Assembly: GCA_038501625.1 (NCBI GenBank)
Contig: JAZAYU010000220.1
Location: 620,001 to 684,000, forward strand
Reading direction: 5' to 3'
DNA: 64,000 bases
From: Corbicula japonica
Lineage: Eukaryota; Mollusca; Bivalvia; Venerida; Cyrenidae
The position numbers and the translations under genes are program-made. Each line of letters starts with the position of its first letter. Within the stretch, counting starts at the first letter, position 1. Under the pieces are notes generated by a model. That model saw only the letters and a program-made list of their open reading frames with translations. It searched no databases and had not been told where the DNA came from. Below are positions 22,966 to 33,511 of the stretch, in pieces.

Positions 22966-25900
22966 TTACACAGTGGACCTGTTGGGATGTGGAAGAATGG
23001 CTAATACAGAATAACTTTAAAAAATATGTGGAATGTCTTATTTATGAGCATGAACTAGATGGGCCAGCTCTGCTTTCAGTAACTGAATCTGATCTAAGAA
23101 ATCCTCCTGTAGAAATTAAAGTGTTAGGAGATATCAAACGTTTGTACGCTTTGATAAAAAAACTGCAACTGGAGTCAAAGGGAGACAACTCATGTACAGA
23201 CAATGTTGACGGCACTTTAATCCAGGCACAGTGCATGAAGAACCTTTGTTCGTCATCAAAACGTAATGTTAACAGGATGTTTAGTAGCGAAACAGTTTCT
23301 GACAATGATGATGAAATGATCGAAGAGGAAATTCAAAAGCTAGTCAACGAATCTGGTCGATACTCCAGAAATCTCGATCCAGAAATCTTCAAGACTGCGC
23401 TGAGTTTTGTATATGTGTTTACAGTATTTCTTATCACTTCATTTGTAATGACAGTTGTCCATGACCGCGTACCCGACCCTAAGAAGTATCCGCCCTTGCC
23501 AGATCTATTTATAGACAATATACCATACATACCCTGGGCTTTCGAAGTCTGTGAATTTGTTGGTGTTAGCATGTTTGGAATTTGGTGCTGTATATTATTC
23601 TTCCATAAACATAGGTAAGTATGTATTCCAGTTTATATTCCTGTATAAACACAGTTAAGTACATCTGTAAATCGTTCCGTTTCAAAAACTAAGTAATTTT
23701 TATATAAGTAAACTATTCTACTGTAAGTCCTGGTAAGTATAATTACTAGCACATTTTTCATCCACATACAAAGATAAGTATAGTATTACACTCAACCAAA
23801 GTTCTAATTGGTGAATAATTGTATATGTTTACAATGTATGCTAGTTTTGTTTCTTCCCTACGTCAGAAAGGTGGTGGAAAGAACTGTTTTGTCTTGAAAT
23901 CAATTATTTAATGTCTTTTTAATCTTTATTGTTTTCTTAAATGAATCCAATACCATTTACTTACACCTTATAGGGTCAAAATAAGAACAGTCTTTAATTG
24001 AAAGGGAGGTAATTTTAAAATTGGATACTTTGAAAGGGTTTCTTTAAACAAATGTGCTGCTGATTAATCATGTTTTCTGTTTTTCCTACTAATGCGGGGT
24101 CCTATTAAAATAATTAAAGGAATTTAGAGCAAATGTCTGTTTGCTTGACCTTTTTATGCAAGAAATGCATTTTTAGCAAAAATAAGGATAACTCTCGCCA
24201 AACTGTTCCAAGATCAATTACTACAAGATTAAAGCTTATGTTGGAGACTGTTGTTGGCTTATGATGATAAATAAAGAGTGAATTCAATGTATTTTTAATA
24301 AAAAAAAACGGGCAAAGTGTGACCAATTAGAACTTTTGTTGAGTGTATTATTCCGTAACTTAATGTCGGTATATATAAAAGTAGATGCTTTCATAAATGC
24401 AGGTAAGTACATATTTCTTTTTAATTTTTATATAAATTAACCCTTTCGTCCATTGACACACCTTTATTGATTGGGCGAACAGTGTAGATCCAGATCAGCC
24501 GGCACATCCGTGCCATCTGATCAGGATCTGCACTGTTCGCTTTTTGATTTGTTAGGTTATTTCTGACCAATTTGTAACCAGTGCAGATCCTGATCAGACG
24601 TCACAGATGTGCCGGCTGATCTGGATCTACACTGGTTGCACATGCGTAAAAATGCATTTATATGTAGGAAAGGTTAATAGTGATATTGCCGACATGTCAG
24701 ATAGGAGACATAACATCATAAACATGCAGACGTTACACTCACTCCATTTCGAATTTTAAACCAAATTTTGTGTTAATATACCACATTGTATGTTAATTTA
24801 CGGCATTTTATATTCATGAACATATGAAGTGAATATTGCAGGTTTATATTTATGCGTTGGTGTACATATGAAGTGAATATTTCAGGTTTATATTAATGCG
24901 TCGGATGTTCTCCATGTTGGGTACAGTGTTTCTGCTGCGCTGTGTTACTATGCTCATTACATCTCTCTCTGTGCCTGGGGTTCATCTCAAGTGTAGTGAA
25001 AAGGTAAGTCCTGGGTCCAGCTTCAGACAAAAAAGCAAATAACAACAAATTTAACCCTTTCCTCCATATATGCGTATTTGTACGCATGTGCGACCAGTGT
25101 AGATCCAGATCAGCCGGCACATCCATGCTGTCTGATCAGGATCTGCACTGGTCGCATTTTGGTCAGAAATAAACTAACAAATCAAAAAGTGAACAGTTTA
25201 GATCCTGAGCAGATGGCACGGATGTGCCCAAGCAACAAAGGTGTATCTATGGACGAAACGGTTAACTTATGAATTCAAATTATAACTTTATTTATTTCAA
25301 CATTTTATCACTTGTACTTTTACTGACCCTTTACTACATATCGGTAGATAAAATTTGTATCCCATGTGCCACAAGTGTAACAATAGCCTCATGAATCATT
25401 GGGCACACTACCCCCTCTGTCTGTTTTCAAGAAGCATATAGAGATAACAACATTTATTTCATAATATTATCCTGAAATATATGCTAATGATGTCATGTGT
25501 TTAACATGTAACATTCTGGAAATGTAAACATTATGGTTGCCTTGAGCTGCTGTATAAAGGATCGTTGAAAAGTGGGTTATATACCCTGAAACAGAAATAA
25601 AATTGTTTAGTTACAAACTGATGTGATAGCTTGTTTGTAAAGAACTTATATATAAAAAAAATTTACTATCTTGATGAATTTTAAAGATCATCTTGCAAGA
25701 AAATCAATATTTTAATCTTCCTTATATTGCAAAGATCTTGAGGTTTTGCACAGACATCAAAGTAGAAACTAAAGTGCACATGTTTGGTTTCTATTGTGAC
25801 CTATTTCTGTAGGCATATTTCTATTATTAGCAACTTAACCCTTTCCTCCATAGACACACATTTGTTGCGTAGGCGAACAGTGTAGATCCAGATCAGCCGG

Positions 25901-27803
25901 CACATCTGTGCCATCTGATCAGGATCTGCACTGTTCGCTTTATGATTCTTTAAGTTATTTCTGACCAGTATGCGACCAGAGCAAATCCTGATCAGGCCCC
26001 GTGATTATAAAACTTTTTTCATGCTCAACTCAATTCTATGCTCAAACTTATAATGTCTAGAACATTAATAATCTTATTAAATAAGAAATTAATGTCTGTT
26101 TAACAGTTGTTATTGAGAAAAATTATGTCATATTTTCAGTTTAAAATGTTTAATTTTATAAAATAAATAGAAATCAAGGCATCAAATTTTCATGCTCAAA
26201 TTGAGTTGAGCTTGAAAAGAGTTTTATAATCACGGGGCCAGATGTATTACCGAAGAAACCGTTTACTATGATGTACCCCAAATGTACATGTACTGTTATC
26301 TATATTTGGTTGTATAGTTTGGGAGTTGGTATGCCAAGCTGACACGCACCTATGAGATATGGAGCGGGTTCGGGATGTCAATACAGGGAGTGAAGTCGTG
26401 TGGAGACTACATGTTCAGCGGCCATACTTCCTGTATCACACTTCTCAACTTCTTCATCACAGAATGTAAGTCTAAATGCTGACATGTTTTGTTAAAGAAA
26501 TAGTCAATAGCTTACGATGATTTATAGCAGGGTAAATCATGGGGCCAAGTTCTGATGTGTAAGGATATATCAGGTGGAGTGTAGACATACGAACAACAGA
26601 AATGATGTGACATCGTTAAAATGGCGCATCAACGTCACCTTAATGTTGCCACAAAATAGCAGAAAATAACATTTTTTTTGTAAATATATAAAATAAATAT
26701 TATTCTATTACTGTGGTATCATCTTTTTTACACGCAGGTTTAAATTTTGCGTATTATGAGCTATTGTAAATGCGCAAAATTAAATCCCAGCTAAAAATAC
26801 AAGTGTCACATGATAATTGTACGAGTTAGGTACTCGTATACTAACTGGTATTTACGGAATAGCCATGCCCATGCTCGGTGATTTATCGTGTAATAAATCA
26901 CTGTAAATTCAATGGGAAAAATGTCAAGTCGTGTTAGAATGTAGTACAAGTATCTTACATGAGTACCAGGTGGAGATGGAAAAATCGGTCATTGATAATG
27001 TGCTTATATGGTGCATTGTTACAAAACATGAACAATAAAGATTTTATATAGTAAATAGAGGATATTTAATGTTACAAGTGTAAGATATAAATATATTTCA
27101 CAAAGTGAATTCCAGAATTCATATTTAAAAAAAAACAACAACCATAGTTCACGATTGAAATATATAGATATTTGTTTCACTGCTTAAAAATCAAATTATA
27201 TTTTTATTTTATGCTTTTAATGCACAATTTGCTTGATTTAAACTGAATATTTGCAGAAAAGTTTACCCATTTGAACCTGTTTTTTAAATGTTTTTCATTC
27301 GGAATATATGTATGTATGGTTACCAATGCAAAAAAAAACAAACTGTGAAAATATAAATGATATGCCACTGTTTGCAAATCAGTGGAATACCACATTCATT
27401 TCACCAAGAAAATTCTATAAATCACTGGAAAGCATAAAATAAAAGAATCTTATTGCTTGTGTTTTATTTTTTAGACACACCTAGAAAGATGTATCACATT
27501 CACACCTTTGCCTGGGTTGCCAACCTGTTCGGAATATTCTTCATACTTGCTGCCCACGAGCACTACTCCATTGATGTGTTTATTGCCTTCTACATCACGA
27601 GTCGCCTGTTCCTGTATTATCACACGCTTGCCAACAATCGTTCTTTAATGGCACGAGATAAACATCGCAGAAGAATCTGGTTTCCTCTCTTCTCATATTT
27701 TGAGTCCAAGTGTGACGGCATCGTACCAAATGTATATGAGTGGCCTTTTCCGTACCCTGTCTCATTTGTGAGATTATTTGAGAAGAAAACTAAGAGACAT
27801 TGA
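22950..27803 (+). CDS. SAMD8: Sphingomyelin synthase-related protein 1 (SMSr; ceramide phosphoethanolamine synthase)
   Basis: Four exons with GT/AG borders: 22950-23614, 24886-25003, 26318-26465 and 27475-27803. They total 1260 nt, or 419 residues, against about 415 in vertebrates. SMSr is an ER-resident multi-pass enzyme that makes ceramide phosphoethanolamine and senses ceramide. A SAM domain occupies residues ~7-75 ([11 protein letters not shown]). The family motif [10 protein letters not shown] lies between the first two membrane spans (~150-172, ~196-219). A third span is in exon 2 (LGTVFLLRC). The lipid-phosphatase-type catalytic motifs are [10 protein letters not shown] at 289-298 and HEHYSIDV at 338-345. 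H297, H340 and D344 form the expected triad; D344 corresponds by alignment to the aspartate mutated in catalytically dead human SMSr. The third of three tandem ATGs is the start because only it reads into the SAM domain. The gene appears intact. Confidence 0.97.
24437..24677. mobile_element. GATC double-hairpin MITE, near-complete, in SAMD8 intron 1
   Basis: 241 bp with TTAA at both ends. Both hairpins are intact and the outer ends are slightly diverged (CCCTTTCGTCC, GTAGGAAAGG). The rest of intron 1 (23615-24885) is plain AT-rich sequence. Confidence 0.9.
24820..24907 (+). repeat. 44-bp tandem duplication of the SAMD8 exon-2 acceptor
   Basis: ACATATGAAGTGAATATT(G/T)CAG followed by GTTTATATT(T/A)ATGCGT occurs twice, 44 bp apart. 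The second copy (AG at 24884-24885) gives the conserved reading frame. Using the first (AG at 24840-24841) would add 44 nt, shift the frame and stop quickly. Confidence 0.9.
25051..25265. mobile_element. GATC double-hairpin MITE with internal deletion, SAMD8 intron 2
   Basis: TTAA at both ends. The second hairpin has lost its distal arm (GGATGTGCC joins CAAGCAACAAAGG). Confidence 0.9.
25835..26275. mobile_element. GATC double-hairpin MITE, interrupted, SAMD8 intron 2
   Basis: TTAACCCTTTCCTCCATAGA at the left and an intact first hairpin. The second hairpin is broken at GATCAG by the element at 25996-26238. Sequence right of it is too diverged to place the end precisely. Confidence 0.8.
25996..26238. 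mobile_element. 243-bp CAG-flanked MITE nested in a GATC MITE
   Basis: The inverted ends are GCCCCGTGATTATAAAACT and its complement, extending about 40 bp (TTCATGCTCAACTCAA / TTCAAGCTCAACTCAA). Exact CAG duplications lie at 25993-25995 and 26239-26241. The terminus resembles that of the CWG palindrome family (GCCCAAGATCATAAAACT), suggesting related Harbinger-type elements. Confidence 0.85.
26466..27474 (+). other. SAMD8: SAMD8 intron 3
   Basis: AT-rich. At 26706-26830 it contains a partial element with left end TACTGTGGTATCATC, like that at 3427 but without a clear right end. No coding exon is seen inside. Confidence 0.6.
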
Positions 27804-27921
27804 GAACAAAATATGTTGTACTAACATATACCAAACGGTGCATGCACGACTGTTGCAATTCCTTCTTTACTGCGATGTTGTTAGGACCCACAATATTATG
27901 TTTGAAATATGACTTGTTAAC

Positions 27922-28076
27922 TAAACCCTTTCCTCCATATAAAGGCATCATAACGCATGTGCGCTCAGTGAAGATCCAGATCAGTCTAAAAGCAACAAGT
28001 GTAGATCCATATCAGACTGCTTATCTGGATCTGAATCTAAACTAATCACTCATGAGATATAAGCCATGGGGGTAAA
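27922..28076. mobile_element. GATC double-hairpin MITE, deleted copy
   Basis: Left end AACCCTTTCCTCCATATA (shifted to TAAACCC). The middle is shortened and the right end reads CATGGGGGTAAAC. It lies in the SAMD8 3' flank. Confidence 0.75.
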
Positions 28077-29109
28077 CGGATTGACAACACTTCAAAACAT
28101 AGAATTTTGAAATTTTGAAAAAAAGGATGTGCTATTTAATTGTTATTTTTGTTCATATTACAGTAGAATTATGTCTGGATAATTTTCATAGTGCCATTGT
28201 GTTTTCATTAGATTTTTTTGTTTGAATACTGAAAGTCTAAATATGTAATGTTTAATATTTCTTCAAAATTTTGAAAGTCATTCATACAGCTTTGGAATAT
28301 TGCTTTAAAATTTAGCAAATATTACATAGGTTGTCTAAAAATACATTTACTGTTATGTTTCTTTTTTCATTTTGTATATTTTGTGGGTTAGTTGTTGACT
28401 AGTCAGTTAGGAAAAGAAAATATACATTTAATTATACATAGTTTTTAGTATTGCTTTTCAGTATTAATGGTTAGTTTTGCCATATTTGGGGTGCGTCACA
28501 GGAAAAAGCATTTTCAAATAGTTGTCAGTAACAAAATGGGAAGCTTTCAATAGTACAATTAGGATATAGTTGCCTTATTTTTATGGAACAGCCTTATACA
28601 TGTATACCATTTAATGGAATTGAATTAGCAATTAAAATGTGATGTCCTAATTTATAAATGCTATGCACATGTTTTATAGAATTAATTTTGTTGGCCTGAT
28701 TGGGACACCAAATGCAGGCTTATGGTTTATGGTTTGATGGTTTTGTTGCATTTAGTGTGTTCTTACATCTGTGGTCAACTAAAACTTGAACCACTGTGAA
28801 AGGTTTGAGTTAATTTTTTAAATCTTTGTATAACATCTTTTTAATTGCCTAAAAGTGTTTTTGTCCATCTGGATGCTTTGCTTCCTGCTAATGTTTGCTC
28901 CCTTTGGGTCTTTGCTCCCTTTTAGCTCTTTTGCTGCCATGTTTTTTTTTCCCTCTGAGTGATTCTTGTTCAGTTTTTGTATAGTGGTAAAACAGTATTA
29001 ATTTTGTATAGTAGTAAAATATCTTGGTTGTAAATTCTGTGATACTTGACATATGAACAAAGTTAGTATATTTTATGTTGTGTGCGACAATTTGATCACT
29101 ATGCAACAT
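28077..29109. other. SAMD8 3' flank, no gene seen
   Basis: AT-rich. A C/T-rich stretch at 28870-28950 repeats TTTGCTCCCTTT. No polyadenylation site can be assigned with confidence. Confidence 0.4.
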
Positions 29110-29351
29110 TTAAGCCTTTCCTGTATAGATACGCATTTTTATGCATGTGCGACCAGTGTAGATCCAGATCAGCTGGCACATCCGTGCCGTCTGATCAGGA
29201 TCTGCACTGGTCGCATTTTGGTCAGAAATAACCTAATGAATCAAGAAGCGAACAGTTTAGATCCTGATCAGACGGCACGGATGTGCCGGCTGATCTGGAT
29301 CTAAACTGTTCGCCCTTGCAATAAAGGTGTGTCTGTACAGGAAAGGGTTAA
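29110..29351. mobile_element. GATC double-hairpin MITE, full length
   Basis: 242 bp, TTAA at both ends, with both hairpins nearly perfect. It is one of the best-preserved copies and shares its right TTAA with the next copy. Confidence 0.93.
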
Positions 29352-29559
29352 GCCTTTCCTCCATATATACACTTTTATGGAATGGGTGAACAGTGTAGAT
29401 CAGATCAGCTGGCACATTCAGCTTTTTTTCAGAAATAACCTTATAAATCATAAAGTGATCAGCGCAGATCCTGATCAGATGGCATAATAATGTAAGCTAA
29501 TCTGTATCAACACTGGTCGCACATGCGTAAAAATGTGTATATATCGAGAAAAAGGTGGT
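29348..29559. mobile_element. GATC double-hairpin MITE, abutting the previous copy
   Basis: It begins at the same TTAA (29348-29351) that ends the previous element. The first hairpin is partly deleted and the right end is decayed (ATCGAGAAAAAGG). Confidence 0.85.
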
Positions 29560-29782
29560 AGATGTAATACAGTAGCTCAATTTTCTTTAATCAGTTCTCG
29601 GCCACATCTTTTATAATCAATGTTTTTATCAAAGCACAATTAAATATATTTTGTTCCCAGACACATCTTTTGTGATTAAGATTTTTTTCTGGTCAAAGCA
29701 CAATTTACTTTATTTTTTCATGGCCACATCTTTTATAATAAAGATTTTTTTCCTATTTTTTGCAATACTTGTTTTCTATGTA

Positions 29783-29912
29783 AACCCTTTAATCCAAAAA
29801 TACAAATTTTTTACATGGACAACAAATGTAGATCCAGATCAACTGGAGCATCTTTGCTCTCTTACCTGGATCTACGCTGTTCGCTTTTATATTTGTTCGG
29901 TTATTTCTTGAA
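29783..29912. mobile_element. GATC double-hairpin MITE, left half
   Basis: First hairpin (GTAGATCCAGATCAAC ... CTGGATCTACGCTGTTCGC) and part of the centre only. Confidence 0.7.
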
Positions 29913-30459
29913 AGGACATCATTTACTGTGTATGCAATTGAATGTATTTTCTAGAGTCCTGGGACCATTGAAGCATGATTTCAGGTAAAGTTTTGCTTAC
30001 TCACTGTTTTGAAATACATGTTATGAACAAACTTTACACAATTTTATGTGTGAAATGTATTTTTTATTTATTTTTTAACATTGAACTTTATTCCCTATGC
30101 ACATGACAAATTCATACAAACTAGACAGTTATCCATAACCATTCTAAGATGCGAACAAAGAACAAAGGCGTGAGAATGTCTGGCCAATTACGATGTTTTT
30201 TTTTAGTGGTATAAATAACAAATTTAAGTGAACGATATTTTCATTATTGTACTTGACGATACTAACTTCTTAAGTTTGTTTTTACAAAAAAAAATGTTTT
30301 AGTTCAAAGTTGTTTTGATAAATTTAATTAGAAAACAAAAGTTTTTTTTTGCGAGTAAGTCATGTCAAACATTAGTGTTGAATATAACTGAACAAATGAT
30401 GTAATACTGCTTAGGACTATAACATTATATAACAGTAGCACATTCTCGCCTAGCAACTA

Positions 30460-30586
30460 CACACCCTGGTACCGGCTCCCAAGTACAGGTGGCACTCCCA
30501 CATACAGCTCACGGTAAAGAATTTTAGAGGAGAGGTAATGTAAGTATTGTGCCACCTGTACTTGGGAGAGCCGGTACCAGGGTGTG
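30460..30586. repeat. Short perfect-arm hairpin
   Basis: The left arm 30460-30495 (CACACCCTGGTACCGGCTCC...) and right arm 30549-30586 are complementary over 36 bp except for a 2-bp bulge, with a ~53-bp loop. It could be a foldback MITE. No target duplication is obvious. Confidence 0.9.
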
Positions 30587-30694
30587 AAATACCGATGGCT
30601 CTAACTACCAATTACTCGAACAAAGTAGACCGGTCCCGTTGAGTTCCAACCTTCGAAGTTCGACTGTACCAGTATTATCACTTAAAGACACATT

Positions 30695-30841
30695 TGCCCA
30701 AGATCATAAAACTAAATCTGGAGATCAGTCTCAAATCTCAAGCATCTGATTGGCTGAAATGGCGACCAGTCGCCATTTCAGCCAATCAGATCCTTGAGAT
30801 TTGAGACTGATCTCAAAACTTAGTTTTATGATCTTGGCCCA
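30695..30841. mobile_element. CWG palindrome MITE, full length
   Basis: Ends TGCCCAAGATCATAAAACTA and its complement. The arms are near identical through GGCGACCAGTCGCC. Flanking trinucleotides do not match cleanly. Confidence 0.9.
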
Positions 30842-31106
30842 TTGAATCTCTTTAAAGTCTACCTCGCAATCTTCTGACCATAAACAGAGTTCTTACATTT
30901 GTTATTATACATGTATTTAGTGTTTGCATTGTGAAATCCAAGTTTTACAGGGAAAGTCATTTTCTACTATTTATTTTTGGAATTCCCTTTCTGTTTGTAT
31001 TTTTGTGGCTTATACCGTAGAATACAGTATGTAATTTTTTCAGAGTTCATTAGTTCTAAATACATGTTTGCAAACAGTTTAAAAAGTTAGTTATTTGCCC
31101 ATGTAA

Positions 31107-31344
31107 TTAACTCTTTCCTCCATAGACACACCTTTATTGTATGGGCGAACAATGTAGATCCAGATCAGCCTGCACATCCATGCTGTCTGATTAGGATCTA
31201 AACTGTTCGCTTTTTGATTCAGATTATTTCTGACCAAATTGCGACCAGTGCAGATCCTGATCAGACGGCACGGATAAGCTGGCTGATCTGAATCTACACT
31301 GTTTGCCCATGCAATCAAGGTGTATCTACGGGATAATGGGTTAA
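31107..31344. mobile_element. GATC double-hairpin MITE, full length
   Basis: TTAACTCTTTCCTCCATAGA at the left and TTAA at 31341-31344, which is shared with the following copy. Confidence 0.92.
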
Positions 31345-31583
31345 CTCTTTCCTCCATAGACACACCTTTATTGCATGGGCGAACAGTTAAGATCCATATC
31401 AGCCGGCACATCCGTGCCGTCTGATCAGGATCTGCACTGCTTGCTTTTTGATTCGCCAGGTTTTTTTCTGACCAAAATGCCACGAGTGCAGATCCTGATC
31501 AGATGGCACAGATGTGCCAGCTGATCTGGATCTACACTGGTTGCACATGCGTGAAAATGCGTATATAAGGTGGAAAGGGTTAA
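31341..31583. mobile_element. GATC double-hairpin MITE, full length, abutting the previous copy
   Basis: Right end AAGGTGGAAAGGGTTAA. Both hairpins are intact. It forms a head-to-tail pair with 31107-31344. Confidence 0.92.
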
Positions 31584-32467
31584 ATACGCATTAAAATCAT
31601 TGGCCTTTTTACCCGGCCTTGTGATTGCAGATCAATCTTCATTTTGATTCTGCTGTAAAAAATGTTAGCAGTGGAAATGTCTCTGTGTTTTTGAAATGTA
31701 TTTGGCATGTATCACTAATTGTATGTACATTTTTAACAATCTCGAAATTAATTCTGATAAACATTTGATTTTGTAAAAAATTACAAATTAATTTTAATAA
31801 TAAATTGATCGTTTTTTTAATTGAAGATTGCAACACGAGCATGTGTTTGGTAATTTATCTAAAATGTATTTATTTAAGATCATTAGCTTGAACAATTTAC
31901 AGAATGTTGTGAAAATACTGAATTTCTGTCTGGTGTAGCTATGGTTAATGAAAATACATGAAGTCAGTTTAATAGTAAGTGATACTGGCAGACTTCTTGA
32001 ACAACCATTTGATAATTATGTTGTGTTTTTTTTTTAGAATCCAACTTACAAAGATTGCACTTTTGTTTTTCTTTGAAGCCTGTTTGTTATTTAGCTGTAG
32101 CTCAAATTTCATTAATATATGTAATTTGTTATTGTCTGGTAATGATTTTTTGCTAAGATAAGCTTGTACAAGTTTTTGATGCAAAGGTATTAAATATTAA
32201 AAAAACAAAATTTGCTAACTTGAATTTTATATTAATACCAGTTTTTGTCCTGTTTTTGTGCTGCTCTATTGAAGAAAAAGCCATGAATACTGGATAGGGA
32301 CCACTTCTTCCGTATGCCCGCCACAAAAACTGAATGTTGCCCATAACTTGAGCATTTCTTAATAATTATTTCTTCATCAGACTTTCAAATTTTATTTGCA
32401 TATGATAACAGGACTGTGATGATGCCAAAAACCTCTAGACAAGATTATATTTCATTATTAAGTAATT
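31584..32467. other. AT-rich region, no gene seen
   Basis: No coding or repeat signature is recognised beyond homopolymer runs. Confidence 0.4.
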
Positions 32468-33415
32468 ATGTCTCCCCCCCTCTGGGGGAGACATATTGTT
32501 TTTGCCCTGTCCGTCTGTCACACTTCGTTTCCGCTCAATAACTCGAGTACCCTTTGACCCAGAGCCTTTAAACTTCATAGGGTGATAGCCCTTATTGAGT
32601 AGAAGAACCCTTTTGATTTTGGGGTCAGTAGGTCAAAGGTCAAGGTCACAGTGACCCGAAGAGTGAAAACCGTTTCCGCTCAATAACTCGAGTACCCTTT
32701 GACCCAGAGCCTTCAAACTTCATAGGATGATAGCCCTTATTGAGTAGAAGAACCCTATTGATTTTGGGGTCAGTAGGTCAAAGGTCAAGGTCACAGTGAC
32801 CCGAAGAGTGAAAATCATTTCTGCTCAATAACTCGAGTACCCTTTGACCCAGAGCCTTCAAACTTCATAGGATGATAGCCCTTATTGAGTAGAAGAACCC
32901 TATTTATTTTGGGGTCAGTAGGTCAAAGGTCAAGGTCACAGGGGCCCAAAGAGTGAAAACCGTTTCGGCTCAATAATTCGAGTACCCTTTGACCCAGAGC
33001 CTTCAAACTTCATAGGGTGATAGCCCTTATTGAGTAAAAAAACCCTATTGATTTTAGGGTCAGTAGGTCAAAGGTCAAGGTCACAGGGGCCCGAAGAGTG
33101 AAAACCGTTTCCGCTCAATAACTCGAGTACCCTTTGACCCAGAGCCTTAAAACTTCATAGGGTGATAGCCCTTATTGAGTAGAAGAACCCTATTGATTTT
33201 GAAGTCAGTAGGTCAAAGGTCAAGGTCACAGGGGCCCCGAAGAGTAAAAACCGTATCCGGTCAATTACTGGAGTACCGCTTGACCCAGAGCATTCAAACT
33301 AAATAGGGTAATAGCCCTTATTGAGTAGAAGAACCCTATTGATTATGGGATCAGTAGGTCAAAGGTCACAGGGGTCTGGGCGCAGGGGGGAGACATGCGT
33401 TTTTCACAAAAAACA
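32468..33415 (+). mobile_element. Pearl-like element with six 145-bp units rich in nuclear-receptor half-sites
   Basis: It opens with a small hairpin (CTCCCCCCCTCTGGGGGAG) in TATGTCTCC...GAGACATAT and ends GGGGGGAGACATGCG. The phrase CTCAATAACTCGAGTACC starts units at 32534, 32679, 32824, 32969 and 33114, exactly 145 bp apart, and a diverged sixth begins near 33260. Each unit carries AGGTCAAAGGTCAAGGTCA or a derivative; the first two also carry GGTCACAGTGACC. It is non-coding. The architecture resembles the element at 15165-16550, but the unit sequence differs. Confidence 0.8.
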
Positions 33416-33511
33416 TCTAGTGCCCCTTTATTATACGCCCATGGAAGACAGGTCGTATTATGGGAACACCCATGGAAGGCATGCCCACAGCATCCACAGC
33501 AACAGTTCTTG

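Noticed and set aside
23042..23572. Minus-strand open frames of 87 and 79 codons
   Set aside because: They are antisense shadows of SAMD8 exon 1.
32468..33415. A genuine regulatory enhancer of SAMD8 or PHF5A made of nuclear-receptor sites
   Set aside because: The sites lie within a mobile repeat with defined ends, so their presence is explained by the element. Regulatory use is only a hypothesis.
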